Positions 1 to 13,600 of a stretch of DNA of 64,000 nt are shown here, piece by piece. The stretch covers positions 2,129,149-2,193,148 of the forward strand of contig JBCAML010000004.1 of NCBI GenBank assembly GCA_038503075.1, in the 5' to 3' direction. The number at the start of each line of letters is the position of its first letter. The first letter of the stretch is position 1. The position numbers were made by a program, and so were the translations under genes. The notes under the pieces are model-generated. The model saw nothing but the letters and a program-made list of their open reading frames with translations, was not told the DNA's origin and did not search any database. This DNA is from Gyromitra esculenta. Its lineage: Eukaryota > Ascomycota > Pezizomycetes > Pezizales > Discinaceae.

Positions 1-312
1 ATGCCCTGGCATTAAATTGTCTTTTAGGATTCACGAGCGCAGCGTTAAATATACCTTTAGCGTCGAAAGGATAGAAATATCGTTTCGCCAGAGTTTACTA
101 CGTTTCAAACGGCAGCTTGTGGCAAACTCGAAGGCCGCCCCTCAATACGATATCAACAGCGAATAGCAAGAAAACAATAGTATAGCATCTGGTAAAATAA
201 TAACTTTTCCGACATCTCAGCCATACCTCTCGCAAACAAGTATTATGGTACATGAAATCGATAACCCCACCCACCACTATTTTACAAAAAAAAAACCTGT
301 TCTCGACTATTC
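1..312. other. Intergenic, downstream of UTP13
   Basis: No coding signal is visible. The stretch is AT-rich and probably holds the 3' UTR and terminator of UTP13, which ends at 313 on the minus strand. Confidence 0.4.
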
Positions 313-3250
313 CTATACCGCCATAACGATATCCGTACTGTCCTCCCCCACAGCTGCGTCATCTAAAAACACTTCCTCCATCTCCCGAAGAGTGTACTCA
401 ACTAAATAGCTCTCTTCTACTAGCTCTTCAATCCTCCTATAATGCCTCTCCGTGTAGCTCTTTAGCGCATCCCATACCTGCCCGGCGCCCTTAACCGCCA
501 TTAGTCGCTGTGGACTGTAGCTCTTCACCAGCACGTATAACAGCCTCTGTGCGACCGCTGCATTCCGCGCGTTGGTGTTCCAGTCTCGGATACGACACAG
601 TAGCGTATATAGCTGTTCGTCACCTAGTGTTGCAAGAACCTGGTCAACTGCAATAAGACCCGAGAGAGATTCTGGCTCTGGAGGTGAAGTGGAGGTGACC
701 GCGGTGAAAAGGGTTAGAAGTCGACCTGGATGGTTGAGGCCAAGAGCGAGGGTGATAGCAGCGCGGTAATCGGAGTTGTGGATGTGGTTTTGCAGTTTCT
801 GCTCTTGCTCGATGAGTTCCGACTCGAGTTTAGAGGCCTCGAGGCGGGTGGATTCAGAGATGTCTTCCCAGAAGGTTACGACGGAGTCACCGCCGCCGGA
901 GACAAGGATATGGTCATCTTTGCGGACAGTTAATGCCCAGACCTATGTAAGGGGGAGGGTAGTTAGTAATGCGGATATTAGAAATGGTTTGGTGGAAATA
1001 TATATACCTTGTCTTCGTGGTTATCTAAAGTGATATTACATTCTCCACTCTTCACGTCCCAAACCTTTACCAAACCGTCTCCACCAGAGCTTCCCACCTG
1101 TAGTCCGCCACTCAACCATACGGTTTTTAGCACACTGTTGGTATGCCCCTCAAAGGTCTTCAAGCAGCTATAGTCCGTCAAACTCCATAGTTTAACTGTC
1201 TTATCACCACTTCCCGTAACCACCATCCGGCCACCCTTCGCACCTTCAACACCACCTACAACAGCAGCAGTAATTGTCGAGGGTGCAAACTTGACAGACC
1301 AAACACCGCGCCTATGGCCACGGAGAACACCAAGAACTTCACCCTCCTCCACAGACCAAATCTTCACAGTCCTGTCCTGCGACGCAGAAGCGAAAAGCTC
1401 ATCATCAGGGGAGACATCAATAGCATTAATATCCTTATCGTGCGCTTTACGAGTATAAACCGCTCTCGCCTTCTTCCCGGCAGCCGGCACTTCCCACCTC
1501 TTGATAGTCCGGTCCTGACTCCCCGTGAGCAAGAGCTTCGGGGGCGCATATCCCTTCGCCGCTGCTGATTCGGCCTGTGGTGAAACCCGTGATAGTGCGA
1601 TCGCGCCAATACTCTCCGCGTGACCGGTGAAGCGGGCATAACAGGTAAACTCTTGCTTCTCGCCATCGATATTCCATAGTCGCGCTTCGTTGTCTTTTCC
1701 ACCTGTTGCAAGCCAGGCGCCGGACCAGTCCCGGTCTAGACAGATTACGATGTCGCCGTGGCCGCGGAGGACGCCAACATCACCGAAGCCCTTCTCGATA
1801 TCGACAATACGGATGTCTTCGGAGTTGGTGGCGAGAGCGATGAGGTTGTCTTTAGGGGTGAGGTATTGGAGATCAATGATTTCGTCGTGGTGGCCAGAGA
1901 GTCGGCGGAGGATTGGGAGAGCGATGGTGTTAGGGGGGAGGGTGAGGGAGTTGACGAGGAGGGTTTGGTCGTTGTGAATGGAGAGAAGCGTGGGTAATGA
2001 TTTGTGATATCTACCGGGATTGTTAATTGGTGTACTTGACTCGTCATGGCGGCGGGAAGATATGGATATACTAACATAATATCGACAATTCCTTCTGCTT
2101 CTCTCTCTTCATCTTCCTCCGGTTCATCTTCATCGGCACTTCGAGTGATTTCCTTCCCTGCCGTCAAATCCCATAGCCTGATTCTGTTCTTCTTCCCGCC
2201 CATGTATATTATCTGTTCTCCAAAGCTGTTTTCTTCTTCTCCTTCCGTTTTCAGAGCTCCTGGCGCCAAAAACCCCACCATCTCCAGTTCCTCCAGAACC
2301 GGTATTGTGCCCTTGAGTTTCCAGCGCTTGGTGTCCCACAGACACACCACCTTATCTCTACTCCCGCTCACCAGCGTTTTTCCATCTGCTGACCAATCGA
2401 GACCTCTGACAACACTAACATGCGAGTCCAATACCGCAACGCATTCGCTCTTAACCAAATCCCACACGCGGATCTTCATGTCGTCAGCTCCAGTCGCAAG
2501 CCTCCATCCTAGCTCTTCCTTATCGTCTCCCTTCAGATTTTTTCTTTTGTTGCTAGCCTTTTTTACCGCAGCCGCTTCAGTAGGCAAAACAGCTGTTGAA
2601 GCATCTTTGGGAGCGTAGAATTTCAATGCCGAAATGACACCTCCATGGCCGCGAAAATTGTGTGTTACAAAACCACCCTTAATATCCCACACCTTAACCA
2701 ATCCGTCTGCGCCTCCCGTTGCCAGGAGTGTACCTGTAGGATCCGTATCCGCGACAATGACGGGTGCGGTGTGCGCTTTCAGAGAGCGGAGGAGTGTTGG
2801 TGTCACGATTGATATGACCGCAGTGGTATCGATGGAGAGGGAGAATATTCGCATTATGTAAGAACGGGAGCAGATGATCAAATATGAGGCATCAGGTGTC
2901 ACTATACAATAGACAGTCAGCTTAATCTGTAATTGCTATCCTAAGAACCCAGTTCATGCTCACGAGCTAGTGTTGTAACTTGTTCCATATCCTAAACGCA
3001 CCACGGGCAATCAATTAGCTTCCCTCATCCTCTTCGCTCAAATTCCCTAAGATTCGGCGCGCATACTCACACCCTCGATCCTCGCCAGCTCGTCGCCCGT
3101 CTCGAAATCTGTAATGAGAACATCTTCGTTCAAAGTCGTGACAAGTATCTTTCCACTCTGGTCGAGCGCAACTTTACCCCCGGTATAAAATGGTTGTATA
3201 ACTTTTGCAGGCTTGAAATTAGTTTTTAGGGAGGTCTGCGAGGGCGCCAT
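313..3250 (-). CDS. UTP13: U3 snoRNP (small-subunit processome) WD40 protein Utp13
   Basis: Utp13 is a UTP-B subcomplex subunit of the nucleolar SSU processome needed for pre-18S rRNA processing (family knowledge). I read five exons: 3250-3071, 2991-2964, 2901-2076, 2010-1008 and 942-313. All junctions are GT-AG and phases agree, giving 888 aa. Serial WD40 repeats run through about residue 640 (for example GHGGVISALKF, ATGGADGLVKVWD, TGSGDKTVKLWSL). The remaining ~200 residues match the Utp13-specific C-terminal helical domain, ending in an acidic tail. Exon 2 is a 28-nt microexon coding DMEQVTTLA; it restores the conserved stretch between the first blade and TPDASYLIICSRS. The junction at 2076/2010 restores SLPTLLSIHNDQTLLVN. 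The start is the first ATG before MAPSQTSLKTNFK. Large antisense open frames here are shadows. Confidence 0.93.
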
Positions 3251-4448
3251 AGCTGTGTGTTGGTGAGCGCAGAGCGAGCGATAGTTTTTGGGTCTAGAAA
3301 AATTGTTGGTGGGATTTTTTTTTTGTCAATGCTGTTTCGGTAGGGTAATCATGGTGCATAATATCGAGGACAGGGTTGCCAAGATAAGTCACATGATAGT
3401 TATACATAATCCCGTCATGAAAGCGCACTCGTTTTCTACTACAGTCGAATGCTGGAAGATTAGGCATGAACGAGACCCACTTCCTGTTTTTGCTTGCTTC
3501 TCTAAAGGCTGGCAGAGCGCCCCTCATCTACATGTATATGAAAGTACTGCACCCCACATCACATCGCCAGCGAGACAGCCTCGGGGTGTCGAGACTTTTC
3601 TTGTACCGCTGTACCAAGGGGCGTGGGAAAGTGATGCGCATTTTGGCTTAGCAACACCCGAATAACACCCGAGCACCCCATTTCCCCAAAAAACAGAGCT
3701 CTATATAAATGGATATTTTGTTGATAACCTTAATTAGCCACCCTCTAGGATGAAATATCTAGTTTACTTTGTGAATGATGCACATATTAAGTAAAGAGAA
3801 CATGAAATCATCTATTTTCAGTTGAGAATCTTTATGATGATAAATGATAACAAAACTTATTTTGGGTTTCTTACTAGGCTTAAATTCTACGTTGTCCAGC
3901 TTCCTATTCAAAAAAAACTCATACAAACTACATGTAGTTGTGTGGCTATTGAGAATTGAGGGAATGTGCATTACTTTCCCGCACCCCTTGGTACATTCTA
4001 GCATGAACTTGAGGAATCGAAAATAGAGGTTAATTACAAAACTGGGCGAATGGCTTTTGTAATGAGGATAATTCACAGTTCAGGTATATGTGCGTAGTGT
4101 GCTCTTCTAAGCGCTATTCGGGATTCTATCTCTGTTCTATGAAATATGTACGCTTTAGAATTTAAGCTTCGTACTTATAATATTTCAATTCCAGTCATGA
4201 GATACAGATATATATTCAGTTTGAATAATATCAGCTTTCTACGTACTGGAGCTAGCTGTGACGGAAGCTCGGAGCTGTACAGCGGAATTTGGGCTATCTT
4301 CATAAATATCTCCTCTGAAAGTATAGTATATATTTCCCATCAATCTTTAAACTACCATAAACTAGCTGCTCCTCTCTTCCATCCTCCTCACATCTTTGAT
4401 CATTTCCGCCTTTATTATTACAAAAGGCCCTAAAACCATTGCGATGAC
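3251..4448. other. Intergenic, upstream of UTP13
   Basis: No gene is recognised in this 1.2 kb. The part next to 3251 should carry the UTP13 promoter and the part next to 4448 the 3' end of the GH51 gene. It contains an inverted repeat (3611-3642 and 3963-3994), listed separately. Short open frames here have no family signature. Confidence 0.4.
3611..3994. repeat. Inverted-repeat element (32-bp arms)
   Basis: The arm gtaccaaggggcgtgggaaa (3611 onward, continuing to 3642) returns as its reverse complement at 3963-3994. A few bases differ, mostly transitions. The arms flank about 320 bp of AT-rich sequence. This resembles a degraded MITE or foldback; no target-site duplication is clear. Confidence 0.5.
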
Positions 4449-6857
4449 TTATTTGACCGCAACAACAACAACCGACCACGCTGGAAGCGTGAGAGTAAAG
4501 GTTCCGCTGCTCCCAGTAATTGCAGTCGTTACAGGTACGACGACAGCGTTATTAGGCATGTTAACTGAGTCTGAACTAGGCCCAGTCAAGGTGGTCACTG
4601 TCCCTGCAGTAGCTCCAGGAATCTTCACAGTCGTAGAGACAGCGTTAGCGCCATAGTTGGCCAATTTAACGTAGTAGTAGCCAGTGCTATCGTTCTTGGA
4701 TGCAACCCAATATGCTTCGAGGAGATTAGCATCATCATTTTGACTCGGATAATAGGGGCTTTCCATACCTGGCCCAAAACCAGTGTCGGATGTGACTGGG
4801 AGAATAGTAGTTCCTCTGTTAGTTGAGAACATCTTTTTCATGCTATGTTAGTTAATCGCACCATAATTCATCTAGATTTGAGCATACCTGTTGCACGTAG
4901 TAGCTCGTCGAAAGAGTCAAGTGGCTGGGATCTGATGAGTATCCGACGAGATCCGGCTATTCGGAAGGGGCAAGGGTTAGCGAATGAAGCAAAAAGCGAA
5001 GACGTCGAATAGCAACTTACAGCCCATTGGGTCGAATCGAAATGTTGAAGGAGTGGCGCATACGCAGCCATCTTCACTACGTCGCTGTTCCTCTCAATTC
5101 CAATCATGAAAACCGCCTCAGAAACAGCACCGATCAATGTAGCCCACCAGTTGGTAGCTCCCGAATTCGATGAGGTGCAAGCGTACTCGCCGACGAAGAT
5201 TCCATAGTTTCTGTCATAGTTATCATAGGTATTGAAGAGAGCAACAAATTGATCAGGTCTAAGGTAATAGTGGATATCTATCCACATCCCAGCTGGCTTA
5301 GGGCTTGGCAAGCCTTGATCAGTGCTTGAAATGACAATTATGTCGGGATATTTGGCCTTGATAGCGTCGTGGAAAGCGGTGAATCTGCTAGCATAACTGC
5401 TTAGACCACCTTGCAGGAAATCTTCGTTTCCAATTTCAACGTGTGTAAGGGAAAAAGGTGCAGAACGGCCGTGACTTGCTCGGAGTGCACCGTAAGTTGT
5501 GGTTGTTGCTCCCCTCACGTACTAGGACGGTGCTTTTAGTTTTTGGTAGTGAAAGAATGGGAAATAGAATCATACCTCGATTTCGTTCAAAACATCCTGA
5601 ATGTATGGCTGCAAAGCAGTGCCGGTAACAACGCCACCTCCAAGAGTCAATCCTGCCCAGACTCCTAGTACCGGGACTAGTTTCATATCCTCACACCATA
5701 ACAAGTATTCCAAGAGACCAAGTGCATCAGTGTTAGCATATCCCCAGTCGCCTAAAGTATCACATTAGTAAAATATTTGAGATCCATGGCTAAGTTGTTG
5801 AATGTTCTCTACCTTGACGACCGGGGCGAGTCTCGACAGGACCAATAGTTTCGTTCCACTTCCATCTGCTTGCTACGGATGAGCCCTCCCTATCATATTG
5901 TTAGCTAACGAGCTAGGAAATGGTGCCCATTCGGTGTCGTACAAGTTATTTCCACCTATCATTACACGTTCACAGGTAAGCTTCTGTGTTCCTGAACTAA
6001 GTAAGGGGTAATACTAACCGGGAAACCTCAAGAATGACGCCTTGACGTTCTCGAGGGCACCAGCAATATCTGGCTTAAGCCCATTGTATCTTATCACTCG
6101 ATTGTTAGTTGGTCTCACAAGTTAATATTCTTATACCGAATCCATACCTTGTATGATATGTAACCGGGAATAGTTGGAACAAATTGAAATAAATAGAGCT
6201 TCCGGCAACTTTAGTAGCATCAAAGTTGACAACAAAGAGGTTGTTCCCGTCCGGCGCTGCGTTGGCTGTAAAAGTGGTTTCGTAATAGGTCCATTTGGTA
6301 GAGACACTTGCGATCGTAACAGCCTTGGAACCAAAAATCGTGCCATCAGCAGCAGAGACAAGTTTTACCGTTACATCACCACTGTAAGCTCCTTCAACCC
6401 AGAAATAGCACGCATATGTATCCTTCTTGACCGGAATACCCCAGTAACCTGCGTTCGAGAAACCAACTTGGCCCGTAGTACCAGTAGGGACATCGACACG
6501 AAGCACCCTCGGCAGGGCAGTGGTAAGTGGGTGAGCAGTGTCAATAGCCAAAGTAACACCTCCGACGGCAGTCCAAGCCGTGAGTGCTGGACTATTGCCC
6601 TGGAAACCGTTGTTTCGGAGCAATTGGCCATGAATACCTCCGTCACCAGAGTGATTGATATCCTTCTCAAATTAACTCTAGCGTTCAAATTTATGAATTT
6701 TAGTGCCTACCTCGAACATAAAACCATAGAGAATTGGACTTGATGCATTTCCGCCTGTGGGAGAAACAGTAAGACTCAAGCCGCTGACAAGGCCCGGGAG
6801 CGCCACAATGCCAACTAGGAATTGCATGGCCCTAAAAAAGCCGCTAGATTTTCTCAT
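4449..6857 (-). CDS. Secreted alpha-L-arabinofuranosidase, glycoside hydrolase family 51
   Basis: GH51 enzymes release arabinofuranosyl side chains from arabinan and arabinoxylan outside the cell. I read nine exons: 6857-6711, 6662-6148, 6089-6019, 5955-5943, 5889-5813, 5751-5576, 5521-5021, 4956-4888 and 4832-4449. All are GT-AG with consistent phases, giving 650 aa. A signal peptide (MQFLVGIVALPGLVSG) follows a short basic start; the first in-frame ATG is at 6857, with another at 6827. A carbohydrate-binding-like beta domain (about 75-220) precedes the catalytic barrel. The acid/base Glu lies in HVEIGNEDF (about E366) and the nucleophile in GIFVGEYA (about E445). The C-terminal beta domain ends in WSVVVVAVK. 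Exon 4 is only 13 nt and supplies part of the conserved RFPGGNNLEG motif. No frameshift or stop is seen, so the gene looks functional. It has no CAZyme partner next to it. Confidence 0.92.
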
Positions 6858-9800
6858 TTTGACTAAAGACAAAACACGATAGGTGTGAAATCAACTAGTA
6901 GACTGCCTTGTTGCTGTTGTCAATGTTGGAAGTGTGGAGACTCAAGCTGTAGCAACGTGGCCAGGTACTTATAGCTCTGGAGTTTGGAGGACTTGCGATT
7001 GAAAGAGCTTCTAATCATAAATCCGTAGAGAAATGTCCTCGAAATTGATACTACAAACATGCTTGAAAAGATACCCCGCAATATTGTACCGGCTAAGTCA
7101 ATGGAGATCACCGGGGGGCAGTTCCATCGCTGGACTGAACTAGACATTCAGTAAGGAGCCACTACCAATGTTCAGGCGATTTCAGGAGCTGGAGATTAAA
7201 CTTTGGGAGCTTCGGGTAAATTCTAACCCAAGGCCTCAATCTGACATGCCGTCCCTCTTAGTACAGAGTTTGGCGGGCTAATACAATCCCGGCCTGGATG
7301 GCGGTACCCATATCTACCACCGGGGGAAGAGCGGAGGAATATGTGTGAATAAGGGAAATATACGGAGAAAGGCTCGGAAACCACATGCGCAAAACGTATC
7401 GCATAGCGTTGAATATTTCTAAAATCAAGAGCCATTCGGCTTTGGACCGTGTGGGAAGGCATGGGAAGGGTATTCGGATGGCTCCGTGGGCTGGAATCGT
7501 TCCGGAGTTTGGTTCATGCAGGAACAGGGGGCGGTAAAGTGATGAGCGATACCATATTCTGATTTTATAAGAGATCTCCTGAGCGGCTTGATCTCCGTAG
7601 TGCCTTCGTCGCTGTCGCCAACTGATATATATATTTATATATTAGTGTGGGTACATAGGCATCGTAGCAATGATAGATATGTGGGGAAATAGGCTGAACA
7701 CTGGAACCTGGGGAAATAGGCTGATCGGAAGGCGTTATGAGAAAGCTTAACCCCAGGACAAGCATTACGCGAGTTGGGACTTCTAACGCAAGTAATTCCG
7801 GTCATTGGCTATGCGTTTCCAGATGTAGTTGGCTTTGCATAGAAGCTCATGGTTTCCAAAATACCCACTCTCACACCCACTCACACCCCGCCGATCCTGT
7901 GGGACCCGTTGAACTCCACTTGCCAGACATCTGCCGTAGGTTTCCAGAAGAATTTTATAAGATTCGTGATCACTGTCCCGAATTCCCGAGAAAACAAGAA
8001 ATGGAAGAAACTTTCGCCAAAGCCGCGCCGACATTAGCTCGAAGTCGGTTTTTAGGATGCGATTTCATATGCATCGAACTCTATAGTCAATCCTCCTTAT
8101 AGCTCTCAAGAAATTGTTTTCCATGTGATATATGTATCCCCACCAAATAGATCCGACATAAACTTTCTAAATGCATGAACAGGGAATTCCCCCCTTTTTG
8201 TACTCTGATATATCTAGGCCTTTTTGTACTCACAACTCTGCCCCAATTTAGGCTCATCTGCATAGAGCAGATGTGCTTTATTTCTTGAAGGTGTGCCTCG
8301 GCAAGCGGGATGAGCATCGGCGATACCAGGTTACGAGATCCAGCTTCCCTTGAAAGCACGCACCCCGCAAACGCCCCACATATAATGCTCGGTTATGATG
8401 CACACTCCCCGAATTTTCCTCTCCTACTAAATCTTCAAATTAATAAACTGCAAACATTTGAGATACGACAGCTTGCTACCTTCAACCGGATTTCGGCAAA
8501 ACATTCATGTTCTGGCAGCTCCACACCTAGTCGTGTTAAAATTTCCGCGGCGGAAATAAACCCGAAATTTAGCACAGAGCCGTGTTGGGAGGGCTGAAGA
8601 AAGCGTATATATATCCGAAGGTTGCCGACCTACAAGAATGGTGCAAGCATATTCAGTATCCCCTAATATCTTTTGATCCTAACTTATTTTGGTACATCAC
8701 CTATCTATCTCCCTTGATCGCAAAGCTAACTGTTCAATCACCTTGTATTATAAGGGCTCACTCCAGGCGAAAGTTCATACCCTTATAAGGCGGTTACCTA
8801 GTTTACCCATGGCTCGCAGTGACACTGACTTATATTTTGAGGGCTGCAAAAAACAGCAGCAGCTTATGGCTCCCCATATTCTGTTTAATTAAAATGAATT
8901 CCTTCCCAGCTGCAGAGGTGCGTTAAATATGTACACTTCGTGAACTACGTGTCAAGACTAAAGCTGCTGATCTACTGTCTTAATAAATTGATGTATCCAT
9001 ATATACGTATACCTGTCGTTATAGCCCCAAAAATACGCATGTGATTCTAAAGTTTATCTATAATTTTCTCCCTCAAGAACAATAAATATACCTCTAAAAA
9101 ATTTCTAGTGTTGGTATTAGCTAACTCTATGTTTAACCTTAGGTTTCTCAGGTGTTATTAAGATAGCGTTTTGCATTATTGAAAACTAGGGTTTCAACAA
9201 TTTTCTGTTCTATTCTAATCAATTTTAGCGTCACTTTGATCTGGTTTATTTTGAAAGTCTTGTCTGATAATTTCTCATTTAGTACCTTTTCTCCGCCACC
9301 CACACTCCTAACTAGGGATGCGACCAGTAAGTTTACATAGTTTACCATACTGTATATATCGTACCTGTAAATTACGGTAAATTACAATAATATGGTATAT
9401 TGGAGCCAAAAGTGGGGGCGCCCTCTATTAAGTACTTCTCCGATATCTTTACTGGTTCTCAGGGACGTGGGTGCTGTTGGGCAGGCTGAAGCTAGTCGCG
9501 TAATGTAATAGAGGCATCTCACAATTCTTCTACACCTAAAGCAGTCATCAAATTGAATCAATAGAGCCAGATATTTAGTATTATTTTCTTTGAATACTCA
9601 AGTCACATACTCTTGAACTCTAGGCTATTTGTGAAAATTTTACCTAGAAATAGACCACAAAAAACGCTCATTGTCATGGCCAAAAGTGTATTACGGCAGG
9701 TGGGATAGAGAAACCGGGTGATATTTCATGAATCGCGCGTTAGTGCAAGTTCCCACACCCTTGGAAGCCTTTAGACTCACTGGGAGCAAGCCCAAAGCAA

Positions 9801-10640
9801 GGTTTATCATACGTTTTTGTGATCTTTGTGATTCTAGTGGTTTCTAAGCCAATACATGTAGCTCTATAACCGTGCACCAGGGGTGGAGTGGGCTCCAGTA
9901 TGTACATACCATATTAACTATGGCCCCATTGATAGTACATGAGTACACATAATTATAATGTTGACTTGGATAGCGAAATCCCCCTAATCATATCCTAACA
10001 GTAAGGATAAGTCACTAAAGGAACTTAAAAATCTTATAGGTATTCTTCTAAAGCGACACCTTTATTTTCTTTATATAAAATAGCTTGGGATGATTAGAAA
10101 TACCCTATAAGCCGAGCCTTCATAAGATGATTGAGTTGTAAAGACGTGTAAGAAGGGTCTTAATACTCCGACTCCTAGCGAGAAAGCAACAGAGATGTCA
10201 AGATTTTCGTTACACGACTGTACATGCACACGTAGACCAAACAAGGCCTCCCTTCTTGGTGGCCCGGAGGTCGCTAGTAGGTACCGATTAGTTCTTTAGC
10301 GATTTTCCTGTAGCCATGGCTGCCTGATATCTGCTTTATTTTAACGAGACTGATTTCCGTCCTACTAATTGAAGGCCCATGTGTTGTCTCTGTGTGTTTC
10401 TGACTGGCCTGAGAAGTACCCTCTGATGCAGCCGGGACGGACCGAGAATTGGCCCGAGCGTCCGAAGTTGCTTCAAGATTGTCGTCACACGAAGGTCGGG
10501 TAACTCAATAGATTCGCGGTAGCCACGTGAACTGCCAAGCAGCGTGACATAGTTACGTGTCGAGCTCCGGAGCCGCAACCACACACCAGAGCCAACGCAT
10601 AACTCGCGAATACCTCTGTTTCTATCGAATTTCGCCTAAA
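6858..10640. other. Intergenic region, 3.8 kb, no gene recognised
   Basis: The part next to 6858 should be the promoter of the GH51 gene and the part near 10640 that of VPS41. Every open frame is short and unlike known families. A 13-bp direct duplication (cctttttgtactc) sits at 8193 and 8219. A near copy of the dispersed TATCACTCG terminus (reverse strand, with one change) lies near 9716. The region is AT-rich and probably consists of decayed repeat sequence. Confidence 0.4.
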
Positions 10641-13600
10641 ATGTCGCCCGCGGAAACGAAAGACCACCGGGAAGAGCGGCCAGAAGAGGGTAACGAGGAG
10701 GCTGAGGAGACTGGGGAGACTGAGGAAGTTGAAGACGAGGAAGAGGAAGATGACGAAGAGGAGGAACCCCGTCTAAAGTACACCCGTCAGACGCGCACCC
10801 TTGGTGGTGTTTATCGCAATGGGGATGCTGTCTCTTCAAGCTTGGTATTTGGCGAGAGAATGGTCTGTTCAGCTATCTGAGGTCCTGTCATATTTACAAA
10901 TTCATGATCGCTGATTTGGGAGGGCGGTTACAGATAACAGGAACGCACAATGGAAACATCGTAATTATTCCCAATTTTAAACTTCTCCACCCAATGGATG
11001 GCCCGAGCTCACCACTATCCTGTGCCTATCATAGCATATCCTAACATTGCCTTCATTGAGCACACTTCGCGTTTACCATGCTCACTCAGCCACCGTAACC
11101 TGCGTTTCAATATCTCCACCACCACCACCCCCATTACCGTTCACAATCCGAAAACAGGTGCAACCGCACCAAGATCGCTATATCCATGTTGCAACATCCT
11201 CCATTGATGGGCTTGTATGTATCGTTCCTCTACTCCCTGGGAATCCCCATTCGCAGCCAGGAACGAATGCCGCTACAACTCCATATGCAAAATCAGAAAT
11301 CGTTCTGAAGAATTTCAAGCGACCAATTATGGCTGTTGCTCTATCACCAAATTTTCGATCGGATAGGACCTTCCTTTCAGGAGGTCTTGCTGGGAATTTG
11401 ATTCTGTCAGTCGCACCTCCTGCCGGCGGGGGTGGAGTGATGGCCTGGACAGGACTAGTTGGTGGGAGTGGGAAAGATACTATTTTGCATTCAGGCGAGG
11501 GAGCTATATCAGCTATTGCCTGGTCGAAGGAATCGCCAAGATTTGTGGCTTGGACGAACGAGCACGGAATCAAAATCATGAGATCTCACATCATCCCTCC
11601 GGAAATCAAAAAAGAAAATCTAGAGGAGACAGAGACAACAGATAACGGCAATGGTATTGGTATCGGTAATGGGCTTCTTACCGGATATCCAGGGGTAACC
11701 AGCTGGATTCCCGGGTTAGGGGTCAGTGGGAGGCCAGTGGGTGAGGTCGCTTGGAAACGAATCTCAGCAATCGAGAGGCCAGAAAGCATTCCGGAGGAAA
11801 TGGCTTCAGTCTACAAGCCTCGCCTAGAATGGGTCGACAGGAGGAACTTAACAAGGGATGATCAAGATATGCATACAAGCACAACAGCTGATGATATCAG
11901 TACAACCGCCATCAAAGGGAAACCGTCTCTTGGGACTGATTGGGGGCAAAAAGAGAAGCTGGTTGTTGGTTGGGGGGGGACGATTTGGGTTATCGATGTC
12001 TTTGCGGGAGATGGGAGCGGCGAGGAAGGTGAAAATAGAGCCGGATGGGCTGAGATCGTGCACATGTCAGTTCTAATTGTCTCCGTTATTTGCACACGTT
12101 TCCCTTGGATACTAATCAGACAATTCAGTCTACAAACGGATTGTACTATTTCAGGCTTAACGCTATATACGCCGTCCCTCTTGTTGCTCCTTGCTCACCT
12201 GACCGCCGAATCTGATCCGACCTTCCCTCCCTCGTCTACAGAGGCTTCTTCAAGTCTCGGAACCTCGAGCTTAAAGGCCTCTTCAAGTTTAGGGGAAAGC
12301 AGTTCATCTGCAAAGGGTCCTCATGCTCGCCGTGGCCGGTCGAATGCTCTCACACCGGAATTGAGATTCATCGACTTGAACACCTCCGAGGAGCTAAGCG
12401 CAGACGAGTTAATGATGAGCCGATTTGAAGGTCTTTCTGCTGGAGATTATCACCTCGGTGTTCTTCCGGCTACTCCGTCGATGATCACTGGCTCTCATGA
12501 CGCTGCTGATGAGGGTGTTAACTTTTCTGATGCTATAGCATTAGCGGGCGGTCTGTGGGCGGCTGGCGTGAATGCTACGCAGATCCTCTCTAGTGCAGCT
12601 AGCGTGCGCAGCTTAGGCGGAGTCTCGAGAAGAGAAAGTGTTAGTAGTTCTAGCTTTGGTAGGGGCCCTCCGATAGTTGGCAGTATCCGAGGAGTACCTC
12701 GAGGAAAAGTAGATGATTCTGGATGGGGAGAAGATTATCCGGGCAAGAAGATCTATATCACTAGTCCTTATGATGTTGTCTTTGCGACTGAAAGGAGTCA
12801 AAAGGACCACTTAGGGTGGTTACTGGAGAAAGAAAAGTACCAAGAAGCATGGGAGCTGGTGGATAAATTTCCAGAAATCATTTCTTCTGATATGTCATCG
12901 CTAGACGAGCACGAAGAGATAGAACGACGGGTTGTGGAAGCAATCGAAGATCCAAGTTATGATTCCGATTCGACCGTTAGTGGTGGCAGGCAACGTAACG
13001 TCAAAACGTATTCCGCCACTGAAAAGGAGAAGCGGAGGATTGGAGAGCTATGGCTGCAGAAATTGATTAATGCGAACGAGTGGACTGCTTCTGCAGAAGT
13101 TTGCGGAAAGGTTCTGGGGACGTCGAATAGGTGGGAACACTGGGTATGGGTTTTTGAGGCTGCAGGCAAGATCCAGGAAATCACTTCATATATCCCAACT
13201 ACCCAGCTTTCACCACCGCTTCCAAGCGTGATTTACGAAATCGTCCTTGCACATTACCTCGGACACGATACTGAAAGGTTTCGGGAGCTCCTTCTGGATT
13301 CCTGGAAACCGGAAGGAACCCGGTCTCTTTATGATCCGAGAACAATTATCGACGCGGTTGAGAGGAAACTTAAAAATCGCGAAGATTATGTTCGCGATGG
13401 AGATCAGGAGTGGAGGTGGTTGCAAGAGTGTCTGGCGAAACTATTTATGACTATCACTGAACCAGCCAATGCCCTTAAGCACTGGATGATTCTGAAAAAC
13501 GCAGACGAAGCGTTCAGCTTGATCAGAGAATATCGACTAGTGGATGCCGTCAAGGGTGACATTCAATCTTTTATTCTCTTGAGAGTCTCGGAGGAGCAAC

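Noticed and set aside
6827..6872. Alternative starts of the GH51 gene at 6872 (TTG) and 6827 (ATG)
   Set aside because: TTG is not a plausible start here; 6857 is the first ATG. 6827 remains possible because it also leaves a good signal peptide.
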